A stretch of DNA of 64,000 nt from Burhinus oedicnemus (taxonomy: Eukaryota; Chordata; Aves; Charadriiformes; Burhinidae): the NCBI GenBank assembly GCA_008921705.1, contig VFFE01007644.1, positions 1,818,871 through 1,882,870 on the forward strand, given 5' to 3'. Position 1 is the stretch's first letter. Each line of letters opens with the position of its first letter. The translations under genes were made by a program, and so were the position numbers. Below, piece by piece: positions 13,861 to 26,291 of this stretch. The notes beneath the pieces are model-generated. The model did no database searches. It was not told the origin of the DNA and saw nothing but the letters and a program-made list of their open reading frames with translations.

Positions 13861-16800
13861 GAGCAGGTCTCATTGAGCAGCATCTGAAGTGTCCATTAGA
13901 CAGTATCTGCTCAAGTATCCATTAGACATCTATTGTTTGAAGTGCTGTATCAAACAGGAGCCAAGAGCTGGGCAATTCTGGTCACCGAAGATAATGCAAA
14001 GTCCTACAGAAGCAGTATCCAAGGCTTAATAAGAATTTGTGCTGTTCACAAATATGCAAAGAAACAAACTTCTTTGGAAGTCAGTGACCACTCCAGTAGC
14101 CCTGTGTCAGTTAGCTTGATGAGGGAGGGAAAAATATTGCTAAATTTAACTTAGGTGAAGTGGCCAAACCAGCAGAATAGTTGTGTATATACCCTATAAA
14201 TAAGCTACTCTCCCTTTGGGGAGTAATTACTATCACGGAATGAATTTCACTAGATTTTAGCTGAAGTAAATGTTCTATTCTGTATTTCCTCAGTTTTAGT
14301 TGAAGAAAAATAATTATCTTCAGGAAATAATTATTATCAAGAATCAATAGACAGACTTTTCTCCCAGCTAATGACCCAAAGGAAATTCAGGGCAGTCAGT
14401 ATGATGTCTAGGTATTATTTCATGTAGTGTGTAAACTGAGTAAATGTTTCATGGCCAACAGGTTACCTGTCATGATTTATCAAATAATTACCAACAAATG
14501 CTAGAACTTCTGCCATAGGTTGAATTAATGAATGGATAGTTTCAATATAATTTTAACTCCCTAGGGCTTTTTTGGAAGATAAATTTTCATTGAGTCCAAA
14601 TAAAATGAATGTTGTCTGATGACAGGATATTTAGATATGACAAAAGATGTACTTTAAATATACAAGCTACAGGAACTTTCATTAGGACTTCCATGTGAGA
14701 CGCGTCTTGCATTTACTTACGATGTCATGTTCTGAGAACATGAGAAAATCAGGCCTGCAGTTAACTGTAGATTTACGTTATTCTGTTAGCTCATTTTGCA
14801 TCTTAATTGTAAACATAAACGATATTTAAGGAAGACAATAGCTCTACTATATATTTATTCTTAGTTTATTGGGGTGTTTAAAATTAAACATCCATTATGA
14901 TACATGTATCAAAGAAAAATACTGGACAATCATTGTAATTAGGAACATGTCTCTAAGAAGAATATTCAATCATTAAAAACATGTTTGCCTCTTCCCTCAT
15001 AAAATACACTTCAGTCATTTTGGCTGAAGAAGTATGGGGAAATTTGAATACCTAAAGGTGGAGTTACAAAAATAGAGACTTAGGGAACTTTTAAAAAATC
15101 AGGAAATCAGCACAAATAAGGAAAAGGTCTCTCTGTAAACTCTGTGTCAATCAATATTTCCTGGCTTCAAACTCTTGTACATGAAGTACAAGATTGTACA
15201 TTGATATATGCATTTCTCCTAAAAACAAGGGCCAGAAAATGGAAAAACTAAGCTAGTGTATTTCAATATCCAATTTCAAAAACTGTGGGACAAAGGAGCT
15301 CCATGGGAAACCATCTTTTAATTAATGATTCTGAATAAATAATTATATTTTACTTCTTGGAGGCTCTTTGCATTACCATTCTATTCAAAACACTGTATTG
15401 ATTCTTCCAAGTAATTATTAAATGTTAGCAGGAAAACACTACTTGGAAAATGAATATTTTCATTTAATGAATACCAAACCCTCTCTCCACTATTGTGTAT
15501 GTAGGCATCAGATTTCTTGAATTCCCACACTCTGTAAATATCTGAGCACTTGCACTCGCTTTGTAGAACAGAAGCATTTCCTCCAACTGATTCAGACGAT
15601 CAAACATGATGATCACTATGGTTCCTTTGCTCCTAAGACCAGTGACAGCATGAACTAAAAGTTGGTGCAGACATCACTGAGGAATTGAGAATTTTTAAAA
15701 GCTTTTCCAAAGATGCATAAATTTAGCATTGAACAGATGTTCTAAAAATTCAAAAATACCCTCATTAATCCCTACTTTTTAATGTCTCCTTTCATGCTTG
15801 CAAGAGTTCATGCATTTAATTTATTCTCCAATGTCATCAATTTTCTTCAAAGATGTATTTCTTTAATTAAAATAGTTATTATAGCTGTCACTGATGCAAC
15901 ATCATCTTAAAGTTCCTCTTGGGTACGTTTGCAGCCGAGTTTTCATTGGAAGTATGACTGTTGTCAGTTTGGCGTTTGAAATCTTGTAGCATTCTGGGAC
16001 CATTTCAGTGCCTTTGCAAGTGAGCCTAGGGAAAAAAAATGCATGAAGGAGGTATTTCATTGTTACATTTCCTATTAAGTGCTGTAGTTTTACCTGACAG
16101 TTGGTGAGTGGAAACAACAATTTGATAAATGTGTGGAGACATGGTAGAAGGCAATGGGGGAAAGTAGCAGCAGAGCTAAGGAAGTCCCAGAATTTATGAG
16201 TTCTACTCTGATGTGATAATCAGGTCCTGGCTATTTAGCGGCAACGTAAACTGTTTTCTTTATCAAGTTTCAAGCTTGTGGGTTCTCATTCTCTTCTTGT
16301 GATGTAAATTAGGAGTAAATTGGGAGTAACACCATGGTAGCCACAAATAAAATAAGCTAATGGCAGCGTCATTGGGTCACACTGGCATTTTGTTCTCTCG
16401 GAATCCAGTGGTCACACGTGTTTGTTACTGAGAACTGGATTGGGCCCTGAATCAGCATGATCCATAAAAATCTGAAATACACAAGAATTGAACTAGCCAG
16501 TAAGGGGAAGCAACAGTAGGGTAGAATATCTTTTCCCATCTCTGGAGACTATTTTGAAAGAGGGTGTGGAAAAAAATTCACAAAAATCTCTAGCAGGCTT
16601 GAATTTAATCAGAATCAAGGAGTAATATAAAGTGAGAAAAAGTTAGAAATAAAATGTATAAGAAGAGTAGTAAATTCTGAAATGAATTCTGGAAAACTAG
16701 AGGAGTTTGATGCCAGTAGTCATTAATCTGAAAGACAGAACATGTCAAAATAAAGGCAGTATCGTGCAAGAAATATCAGTGCAGCACGAGGAGTTTCTTG

Positions 16801-17568
16801 GATTTTTCAAACCTAAATGGATTTATGGCAAATGATGGACAAACTTACCTTTAGTTTCCTTTTTTTGTTCCCCTTTTAGTTCTCAGATACTATTTTAAAC
16901 TGTCAGATTCTGAAATTCTGTCTTGAGTGGTATTCCTCTCAATTTCAAGAGATCTGGGGAAAAAAAAAAGAAATGGGATCAGAATTTTTGCTCTACGTAG
17001 GCAGCAATAGAGGAGGGGCCTTTGTAATTATGTGTGCTTCACTTTTCGTGCTCACAAGGAAAGCATTCATGTTGCTTGCAGATGCACCCTGCTTGGAAAA
17101 TCACTGCCTTGATAGAATGCAATAGGCAGAGAAAGGAAGAAAAAGCATATGCAGAACTTTCAACAAATACCATCATTGTCCGTTGCATTCAACCTGCTGT
17201 GTGTTTGGCAAAGCCCAGGGGATAGTTTCTGATCACTTAGAGGTTGTGTCTGAGGCATGACTGTTTATGGGGACATTTTACCTGTTTGCTGTATTATGTG
17301 CTAGCAGCCAACCTCGTATAGGTTTTTGGTGTTTGGTTTTTTTCTTTAGTGTCTAACCTTAAGGGTAGTGAGTTTTGGTTCAGAAAGAAGCAGTAAGCAC
17401 AGACTGATTAGTGACTTAGAGGGGACATAATTTTACAAGGATGTAAAGGATATTAAGACTGGTGGATTTGAGGATCTTGACGTTTTGCAAAAACGTGCCT
17501 GAAAAGCATCAATATATGGCTGGTTTCAATTTTATCAATATCTATTTCTTTTTATTCTGAGATTGGTC

Positions 17569-17586
17569 TTTTTTTTTTTTTTTTTT
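17569..17586 (+). repeat. T(18) homopolymer
   Basis: A simple T tract with no body of a transposon recognisable next to it. Confidence 0.85.
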
Positions 17587-18333
17587 GAGAGAGCCACGGG
17601 ACCATTTAGGAGATGCTCTGAATTTTCTCCCAGACACCTTCCATGCAAGTTCTTGTCACATTTGTTTGTATTAATAAGGTTTTGAATGTCTTGCATCAAG
17701 CACAATTTTACTCAAATATGTGAATTACATATATGCTTATGAATTTTCAAGGTAAGACCCCAGAGACTTCTGCTAGCACAGTAGCTACTACTTCTTAGTA
17801 ATCTGTGATCTGAAAAAGGAGCATTCATACTCTGGTTTGGCTAATAACATTTTTTTAAAAAATTCTAAAACTCAATTACTAGGATTTGGCGACCTCAAAA
17901 AAAGGAACAGCACCTGATTAACTGATGAGGAAATAAACAGCAGCAATATAATGTGACCTTTAAAGAGCAGCTCATGAAAATCTTTTAAAACATTTAGAAA
18001 AACTTCTACTCAAAGTATATGTCAAGAAAATATTGTCTGTAGTCTTTTTCCTAATTCTACATTACTGCTTATTTGACACCATGGCATTTGGGTTTTGTAC
18101 TGTGAATTCCTTGTAACTCTAATGTTTCACAGGCTTTGTAACAAGACACAAACTGGGATTACAATGACAGTCTTACTAACCCATCCCCCATCTGGGAGAT
18201 TGTGGTATTCTTGTTTCTTTGAATGGAAACTTTATTGATGTGATTTTTTTACCTCATGAAATATGCAATGTTCTATTCAGTTTTTAATTTGATTAATGAA
18301 GAACTTCTATAGTGTAAGTGGTCCCATTAACGG

Positions 18334-19060
18334 ATATAGAATCATGGAAGAGTTTGGGTTGGAAGGGATCTTTAAAGGCCATCTAGTCCAACCCCACTGC
18401 AATGAGCAGGGACGTCTTCAACCAGATCAGGTTGCTCAGAGCCCCGTCCAACCTGAGCTGGAATGTTGCCAGGGATGGGGCATCTACCACCTCTGTCAGA
18501 AACCTGGGCCAGCGTCTCACCACCCTCAGCGTAAAAAATTTCTTCCTGATATCTAGTCTAAATCTACTCTCTTTCAATTTAAAGCCATTACTCCCTGTCC
18601 TATCACAACAGGACTTGCTAAAAAGTTTGTCCCCATCTTTCTTATAAGCCCCCTTTAAGTACTGAAAAGCCACCATAAGGTCTCCCCGGAGCCTTCTCTT
18701 CTCCAGGCTGAACAACTCCAACTCTCTCAGCCTGTCCTCATGGCAGAGGTGCTCCAGCCCTCTGATCATCTTCATGGCCCTCCTCTGGACCCGCTCCAAC
18801 AGGTCCATGTCCTTCTGATGTTGAGGGCCCCAGAGCTGGATGCAGTACTCCAGGTGGGGTCTCGCAATAGCGGAGTAGAGGGGCAGAACCACCTCCCTCA
18901 CTCTGTTGGCCACTCTTCCTTTGATACAGCCCAGGATGGGGCTGGCTTTCTGGGCTGCGAGTGCACATTGCTGGCTCATGTTGAGCTTCTCGTCCACCAA
19001 CACCCCCAAGGCCGCCTTCTCAGGGCTGCTCTCAATCCATTCTCCCCCCAGCCCCACATT
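18334..19060 (-). mobile_element. CR1 copy B, 5' truncated, minus strand
   Basis: This is a CR1 fragment of about 0.73 kb whose 3' end lies at the left. On the minus strand it ends with GATCCCTTCCAACCCAAAC and a short ATTCTATA tail at 18334-18341. Its truncated 5' end lies at about 19060, where it meets the truncated 5' end of copy C with no unrelated DNA between them. It belongs to a different CR1 subfamily from copies A and C: the frame is unbroken, and the 3' tail and many internal positions differ. Target-site duplication was not seen. Confidence 0.94.
18383..19060 (-). pseudogene. CR1 ORF2 C-terminal region, frame intact (copy B)
   Basis: About 226 codons of the ORF2 C-terminal part stay open to what appears to be the natural ORF2 stop at 18383-18385. 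Visible blocks in order are [103 protein letters not shown] and [16 protein letters not shown]. This is the thumb and C-terminal region downstream of the reverse transcriptase palm; the catalytic FADD lies in the missing 5' part, so no enzyme can be made. The frame continues 25 codons leftwards in protein terms into antisense copy C, giving a 251-codon chimeric open frame from an ATG at 19138. The lack of stops suggests a fairly young insertion. Confidence 0.9.
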
Positions 19061-19545
19061 CCCAACATAGGAAGGACAATGGAGCGGGTCCAGAGGAGGG
19101 CCACAAAGATGATCAGAGGGCTGGAGCTCCTCTGCCATGAGGACAGGCTGAGAGAGTTGGCATTGTTCAGCCTGGAGAAGAGAAGGCTCTGGGGAGACCT
19201 TAGAGCCCCTTCCAGTACCTAAAGGGGGCCTACAGGAAGGCTGAGGAGGGACTCTTTATTGGGGAGTGTAGCGATAGGATGAGAGGTAACAGTTTTAAAC
19301 TGAAAGAGGGGAGATTTAGATTAGATAAGAGGAAGAAATTCTTTACTGTGAAGGTGGTGAGGGACTGGCCCAGGTTGCCCAGAGAAGCTGTGGTTGCCCC
19401 ATCCCTGGAGGTGTTCAAGGCCAGGTTGGACAGGGCTTTTGAGCAACCTGATCTAGTGGGAGGTGTCCCTGCCCATGGCAGGGGTGTTGGAACTTGATGA
19501 TCTTTAAGGTCCCTTCCAACCCAAACCATTCTATGATTCTGTGAT
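19060..19545 (+). mobile_element. CR1 copy C, 5' truncated, near-twin of copy A
   Basis: This is a CR1 3' fragment of about 0.49 kb. It starts at TCCCAACATAGGAAGG, directly at the 5' end of copy B, and ends with AAGGTCCCTTCCAACCC followed by two octamers, ATTCTATG and ATTCTGTG. Aligned by eye to 6990-7475 of copy A it shows about six substitutions, one of them in a CpG, plus one 9-base deletion after position 19083 between GGA repeats. It shares with copy A an extra A at 19078-19079 and a one-base loss near 19206, relative to copy B. That pair shifts the ORF2 frame and restores it 130-140 bases later. Confidence 0.94.
19279..19497 (+). pseudogene. CR1 ORF2 C-terminal tail (copy C)
   Basis: A 72-codon open piece carries the ORF2 C-terminal motif RFRLDKRKKFFTVKVV and WPRLPREAVVAPS, ending at a stop at 19495-19497. 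It matches the corresponding piece of copy A at 7218-7436 except for two residues. The preceding part (about 19085-19222) reads in another frame because of the shared frameshift. It is non-functional. Confidence 0.85.
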
Positions 19546-22500
19546 AGATCATCTACAAGTTTTTATCTATCTTAAAAATACAGAGTAAAATAGAAATTTC
19601 TCTGATGTTTGAACACACTATCAAAAACTCGCCATGTCCTTGTAATTTTTTGTATAAAAGTCTGTTGAATCCCATTGAATTTATTCTTCGTAGCATTGTT
19701 GTAGCTATGAATAAACACTAACATCTCTTTCATTGACATTCCTTACACTTTCATTATCTTATATTTTTGCTCACTTAATTACTATATGTGTCCATTACTG
19801 TGCTCCTGGTTTGTTTCTCTGAACTGATGCTGACCGTCAGCAGTGTGCTGGAAGTCAATACTTTCCCATTAGAACTCAAGAAACACCAAAAACTTCAGGA
19901 ATAATTTAAAGGCCTCCAAAGGTGCAGCCACCTGTGTTATTTTTCCTTCTCTTTATTCACACTGAAACAGTTGACTCTCAAAAGAACATGACCCAGATCT
20001 GAAATGCAGAGAGGTCCTTCCCCTGATTTGCATCGAAGTGTAAAATATTTGTATATGAAATTTAATTCAATGCAAAGCTAAAACTGGAAAAGGTGGTTTC
20101 TATCTCATAGATGCTCTTTCTCAAATAATTTTTGGTTGTTTTTTTTTTATGCTGGAGAGGCATCCAAGAGCTCCTTATCTCCCTGGATGTTGCTTTTTTC
20201 TCCCCCAGAAAAAAACCCTTATGTGGCCAGTACAAAGAGAATTGTTTATGCTTTGCTGAGTGAACGCCAAGAAAAAAAGAACCAGAAAACAAAGATAAAG
20301 CCCTTCTTGAATTTGCTACTTTAATTTTCTGACAGTCTGTCACAGAAGCATAAAAATGCTAAAAATTCAGTTTATATATTTCCTTTAAAACTATTTGGAA
20401 AACTAAGTGTGCGCTAGTCATTGAAGAGAGCATAATCTGGGTTGAAAGCATAAGAGGAGGCATGTTAGAAACTTTTTTCTTCCTTTTGTTTTCTCTTAGA
20501 AATTGAATGGGACAAATCATCACAGTACTGTTCTCTCAAATGCAATTGAACATCTGCCACAGGATAAGGATTGTCAGACTTTATGCCTGTGTCTGTAAAA
20601 CTTCCACACAATAATCTCTACTTTTCCCTGACAGTTACTGTTCATAAGAGGATGTGACCTCAGGTTCCCCTATTTCTCTTTTGTCCCTCTCCTATCATCC
20701 TTCCCAGCTTCTTTCTTACTTCTGTCTTTTGTAGATCCTGTCTTTTTCAAGACCTCTTGTTTTCACCATTCTGATAACAACAAAAGTCGAATTCCCTCAG
20801 ATTCTTTTTTTTTTTTTTAAGGTTTCTTCCAATGTTACCTGTATTTTTTTGGTCTTTTCCTCTTGCTTTCACAAGGAAATTAGGCTTATACTGTTAGTGG
20901 TAACTGTCCATTTACCTGTCTCTATCTGTCAGGTTTCCCCGTTTGCTAGTTACAACCAAAGGAGATGGACAGGTATCGTAAAAACAAACATAACTTCATG
21001 CTTTCATTTTGGCCAAGTAACATGCACATATTCGCCAGCCCGTGAGCATGCCTGTAGCTTAGAACTGTGTATTATATGTAATATTATATGTATAAATGTA
21101 AATGTATGTTGGTTTATGTAGATTTTGTGGTACAAACATGTACCACATCATAGTTATCATACATCAAGTATTATAAATGAATAGTCAAATAATAAGAGTA
21201 TCTTTAGCAAAGTTATGCAAACTACATGTTTTAAGTGTAGTGAGTGCTGTTCAGCCAAGCAGCCATTGCTGAATCACGTTCTCACCAAGGTAAAATGGCT
21301 AAAAAACTTTGCAAAAAAAGAAAACTTGGTGGTATCTGTCACAAAATTCCCCAGAAGATTACTACTGGAAATGCTGCTTCCCGGAATAAAATTGCAATAA
21401 GGCAGATAATTTAGATACCTAGAACAAGCCTGCTACAGATACAAGGTACAAATATTAAAGTACTCTGCTGCTTCTGTGTTTAATCAAAACATGTTAATTT
21501 AAAATATAGGTTTCAATCCCAGTCATTTCATATTGCATATATATGTATTGGTAAAATAAATATAGTTCTAGTATTGTTTAATAAAAGAATAACAAAGTTA
21601 TTCCTGACATAATCACCTTTAAGCTTACCCCTGACCTCATATATTTTAATTATGTATAAGAGCTAGCAGATCTCCTGTGCAACAAGGAGCCCTTCATTAC
21701 CTGTAATTCCTATTTTATAACTTTTTTGTTTGATCTGTTCCAGGATTCATTCTGAAGAAATTCAACAGAATAAATTATCATTCTCCCCAACCATTTGACT
21801 GTAGCTTTGAATATATAATGTATCCACCCATGTATATTATTTATGAAAGATTGATTATTCTTTCATCTCAATATCCCTTTTATGCCAAGAGAATTTCAGA
21901 TTTAACACTTTCCTTCCTAGACGTAAAGATTAGCTGTCAAAACGTGTGACTGCATCCCACATGGGCATATCAAAGCTAGCTGAAAGCTAATCTGGGTATG
22001 TCAATGTGAGTTGCAGTTACGCTTTTGACTCATTGTAGGCTACTGAAGATAACTCAAGGGATAGGAAGGTGAATGGACTTCTTTCGTCTAATCTATGCCC
22101 TGATTGATGAAACATGGGCTTTTAATAAAGCTGGATCAACACAGAATTTTAAATTAAACTTTTGACTCTGATTTACTGTTTCACTGCACCAGTTTTAAAC
22201 CAATAAGTGGAGTAGTACTGAGCTGAAACTGTCAAGGAAATAAAGGAAAATAGGGGTAAATATGAACTGAAGGTATATACTTGGAAGCCATTTGGGTTTC
22301 ATTGGGTTTGCTGTGTTTCCGTAAATAGAATGAAAATAAATGAAACAGAATGCTTGAGTTGAGAAAATTCTGCATTTGCTTTTACCTCCAGGTTGTGGTA
22401 AACCTGAGAGATCTGTGTTTCTCAAGGACAGATGGCTTCATTACCACTTTTACTGCACTGCTGTCACTTGACAAATTTCATACCAGACAGAGTAAGATGG

Positions 22501-24090
22501 TGTTTCCTTATCAAACAATGGTGAGAACTTCTGTCTTGTGAATGCATTATCTTTCTTTAGACTGTTCTCAGGATGGTCTCACAGGAAAGGGTAAATTAAA
22601 TATGCTTTCTATTGGTACAGCTTTTCAAACATGTGTGCACACAGTTCTCAGCAGCTCAAATCGGATATAATTTCGGTTCCTTTCTTAAAGAGTACTGCAC
22701 CAGTTACTGATTATGCGTGGATGTAAGGAATAAAAACTTAGGATGGTTGAGAAATAAATTGCTCCATCAATCAGTAAAATCTTCATTGTGTCCTTTCTTC
22801 TGTCCACCCCGTAGCCTTTGTCCAGTTTGGATTCAGCTTCAGCTATTTTTTTATGTAGAAGCAAATCTTATCTAAAAGCTAACAGTGATAGTGAGGTGGG
22901 TTATGTGCAGCGTATGGACTCTTATGTGGGTTGTCTAATGCCCCATGGTGTCAAGTACACTTACTTGTGAGGGTTGAGTTTTTTTATTGCTACGTTTTGT
23001 GTTTTCCTTCCTGTTTGTTCATTTTTATTTTTTTTTAGAAACTACATTTTACCTCTAGGATGTCAAACTTGACTGGAAAATGGGTGGTCAAGGAATAGTT
23101 TATCTTGCAATTCAAGGGTTAGTGTCAAAGGTATCATTCAGAACACTACTGCTGTTTAAAATACATCTATTCGTCCTGTTAGCTATTCCTTCATAGGTGT
23201 TTTGTCAAGTGATGGGCTTTGCAAAACATGTAGCTGTTTTAATTTTTGATTATTTTTCAAGAGGTCAGTTATTTTCACTCCCTTTTTATCTTTTCTCTCC
23301 AGTAAAATTATAATTATTTGTTCATACTTTCTGTAGAAAGTCTGTTTCAAGTTACTAGGCAAAATAGTTGGATTTTTTTGTTCTAAACCCAAAGTGAAAA
23401 TAAAAAAGTATTTTCAGATCAAATGAAAGATGGGTCTCCTAAATGATGACTTTTAAAATGGCAATTATTTACATGTCGTGAGGAAACATATTTTGCAAAT
23501 GGTGAATTAAAACTATGATTTAAAGATATAGAATCAAAATATTTTCATATTATGCTTTTTTGGGAGGGAGGAGGTTCTTTTGGTCAAAATAACTCTTGAC
23601 AGAAAGCTGAAAGGCTGCTGCAGGTTTTGGTTAAAAATTAATCAAAAAGTTTCACCTAAACTTGTTTTTGCCTTTTATGATAAAACATGTTGTCAGGTTG
23701 TCCAATAAGGTTATCTTTTTAAATGTGTTGCCTAAGTAATAAGTAGAGTACAAATTATTCAGTCATCACCCTGTCAAAGATTGCATGATTCCCACTGGCA
23801 TTTTGGAAGATGAGACGTGCAAACCAAGGCCCTAATTCTGTAGAGACATTACACTCTCAGGTTTATACGCAAAACCAGCCACAATAACTTCCATGGGACT
23901 ACACTGTGTTTGCTAGCTGCTTTCCTGCAAGGTGTTGTAGTAAAATTCACTCTCTGTATGTCTGGATTCCTGCTGATTCTAAGAGCCATATTCTTATCAA
24001 TAAAAGAGATAGGAAGACAATACAGTTTGGTAATATGTATGCTCATTTGGAGTTCCAAGGAACTGGTTGTCTTTCCAAACCTGCCAAGTA
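19546..24090. other. Unique AT-rich DNA, no gene recognised
   Basis: Short T tracts occur near 20136 and 20807. Near 23828-23910 a stretch beginning AAGGCCCTAATTCTG and ending CTTCCATGGGACTAC resembles an old amniote repeat with that kind of wording, but too weakly to name. Open frames are 108 codons or less; the 108-codon one at 23849-24175 on the minus strand overlaps a MIR and is not a gene. Confidence 0.6.
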
Positions 24091-24174
24091 TTTGTTGGTT
24101 GACCTTAGTAAGTGAATTCAGCTCACTGTGCCTCGGTTTCCTCCTCTTTAAAACTACTCTTAACACCACCTGCA
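24091..24174 (+). mobile_element. MIR SINE fragment (plus strand)
   Basis: The order TTGACCTTAGTAAGTGA, then CTGTGCCTCGGTTTCCTC, then TTTAAAAC and CACC matches the well-known MIR 3' half (ACCTTGGGCAAGT, TGCCTCAGTTTCCTC, TGTAAAATGG). MIR is an ancient tRNA-derived SINE found across mammals and, in worn form, other amniotes. The copy is heavily diverged and covers only about the middle to 3' part; the ends are approximate. Confidence 0.7.
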
Positions 24175-26291
24175 CAAAACCACAGAGAGCACCATCTGCA
24201 ATGACTATAGGTCTTTCATTGTTTTTCAGCAGTACTTATGTCAAGAACATCTGTGATATTAATAGCTAGTGTCACAGGCAATATGACAGTATTACACTAT
24301 AAGGGTATGCGTTTAGCTTTCGTATGTAAATTGCACCAGAATGTGGGTGTCCCTAGTGAATATATTGTCCACTAATAAGATTAGTTTGGATCTAACTTTG
24401 CACAGCTCTTGCAGCAAAAGCCTTTTAATGGTTTTTATTTTTTATATTTTCTGTCCCTTGGTTTCCTTATTCCGTCAGTCTAGAAAGCTTTGTCCCATTT
24501 CTGTGTCCAGTGATCTAATTTTCTCTGCTTGTTTTGGTTATTTACTGGGAGGGGACAGAGAGGAAGGAATAGTTCGGGGTTTTTTAAGGTTTCTGCCCCA
24601 TTGACATTCTTACAGCTTTTTCCAAGAACGAGAAAATTCCTCTTTCTTTTTGCTCCATGCAATGCAGTTCTACACTCGTATGAAGAAAAGTTTTCTGTAT
24701 GAGATTTACAGTGTAAAACAAAGGAAAGCAGTCCCTTCATTAGTAATACCTCTGCGTGACTTAACCTGATTCACTGGACTTAAACTTAGCTGAAGTGGTT
24801 TGTGGCTAGAGGCTATTATTCCTCCATCACAGAGAGAGTCTGAATCGTGGTATTTGACATTGCTGGCTGGGGATCTTGTCTTCAACAAACACAGTTGATG
24901 CTCAAACATAGGCTTTTGGCTGGCTACACTGTTCCCATCTGTTTCCATGGCATTGTTCCTGCTCACAAGGTGATATGCCAGCTCTAATAGGGCAGAAGTG
25001 CCAAGCATAGATTAGTTTGGATAGGTGGACTCTCATTTATGCTATAAAAGCCCTGTCTTATGCAAGAATTACCCCCTCTAGAATCTTAATGTCGTGCATG
25101 CACTGTGCTTTTTTCCATTTGTTCTTGCTAGTTTCTCCCTGTACGGTACCTTTTCCTCCTAAAGGCTGCTCTCTCAAACACTCTGAAGTCAAGGATGCCT
25201 CCAGGCATTAGTTCGCCTCCATCAGCACACACTGCTGAACTGGAGATGGTGTCTAATTTGGCTCCAGTGAATTAGTTCATTTGCTGTAAGAACTAACCAA
25301 GAATGCTGTGGTCGATTATGAGATCACATCCTGTTAGTTCTTAGTGTATCGCGCTGCTTTTCTTACTACATGGTCATTGTCGTATTTCTTAAATAAATAT
25401 TGCACTACCATGCATTTAGTTATTCAAAGAGTAACTTTGTCAGTAACTGTAAGTAAAGGGCTTTTTTTTTCATGTTTATAATTAAATTGATGTCATTGTT
25501 CTAAGGTCCTGAAGCCATTCTAATTGATCCTGAAGATCTTAAGGTTAAAAGTTCCCTTCTTTCAAAAGATATCCATTTTAATAATTTATCTGCTACTCTT
25601 CTAATATATGTTTCTTTTTGAACTTGTCTTATCTTTCAGGGGAAAAGGCGGTTAACAATGAGGAAAAAAAATGTATTTGCAGTCTTAGGCTTCTTTGTGT
25701 TTTGTTTTTTTTTTTTAAAGTACTTTCTACTCTATCCATCCTTTTGGCAAAGCCTGAAGAATTTGTCATTTTGGGTCCACTTTAACTAAAGTTGGTCAGC
25801 ATGTTATTAGATAGTCCTGCTAAAGATGTGTAGGTCAAGTTTCCATGTGGGTCTGCTTTGTCTATAGATACATTCTGAAGCTGCTTGGAAAGTCTGCTGC
25901 CATTGTGGGTAGCACTGGGGTAGCCTTCAGTAGTGTTTTAACTGTGATCATGAGACTGAAAAATCAGTGAGGAAGGAGCTATTTTTAAAAAGGAAAGAAA
26001 AAAAGGCTGGCTAGAGAAATTATTATAAACAAACTGTAGCATTTATTACAGAAGGAAAATTAACTTGCTCCATGGAAAATAAACTACATACTGGTGGACC
26101 AAGAAGGGAGACTAGGCAGTTGCTCAGGATATATTAGTTTGCAGTAGCTCAGTATGTCTGTGTCCCACTCTGTTGCCATCTCTCTCTGTCTATTAATTTT
26201 ATTCTTCTACAGAGATTTTTTTTAAATTACCTTTTCTTTATCCTCTCCATTCAAAATTAATGACTGAATAATTATTAATTGTAAATTAGTA

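Larger units (their letters stand above)
7483..18333. other. Unique AT-rich DNA with A/T tracts
   Basis: No gene or recognisable transposon was found in this stretch of nearly 11 kb. It holds homopolymer tracts (A at 10095-10114, T at 11882-11899, A at 13845-13860, T at 17569-17586), a G-tract cluster at 9800-9836 and a small direct repeat of TCCATTAGACA at 13892 and 13918 with a 26-base period. Open frames are 103 codons or shorter and look like chance. The sequence could be intronic or intergenic; nothing in it decides. Confidence 0.65.
18365..19530. repeat. Long imperfect inverted repeat (two CR1 3' ends)
   Basis: The 3' portions of copies B (18365-18797) and C (19085-19530) lie in opposite orientation around a spacer of about 290 bases. 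The best matching part pairs 18690-18797 with 19085-19200. The arms come from different CR1 subfamilies, so the pairing is imperfect. A read-through transcript in either direction could fold into a long hairpin. Confidence 0.85.

Noticed and set aside
18738..19222. Open frames antisense to CR1 copy B, including a 160-codon frame on the plus strand
   Set aside because: They are shadows of the CR1 coding strand; antisense CR1 frames of this kind recur wherever CR1 does (compare 6458-6757 and 49404-49721).
18334..19545. Twin-priming inversion of a single CR1
   Set aside because: Each half has its own complete 3' end and the halves belong to different subfamilies, whereas twin priming gives one 3' end and an inverted 5' piece of the same RNA.
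23849..24175. 108-codon minus-strand open frame
   Set aside because: Its first part is antisense to a MIR SINE and the rest has no known domain.
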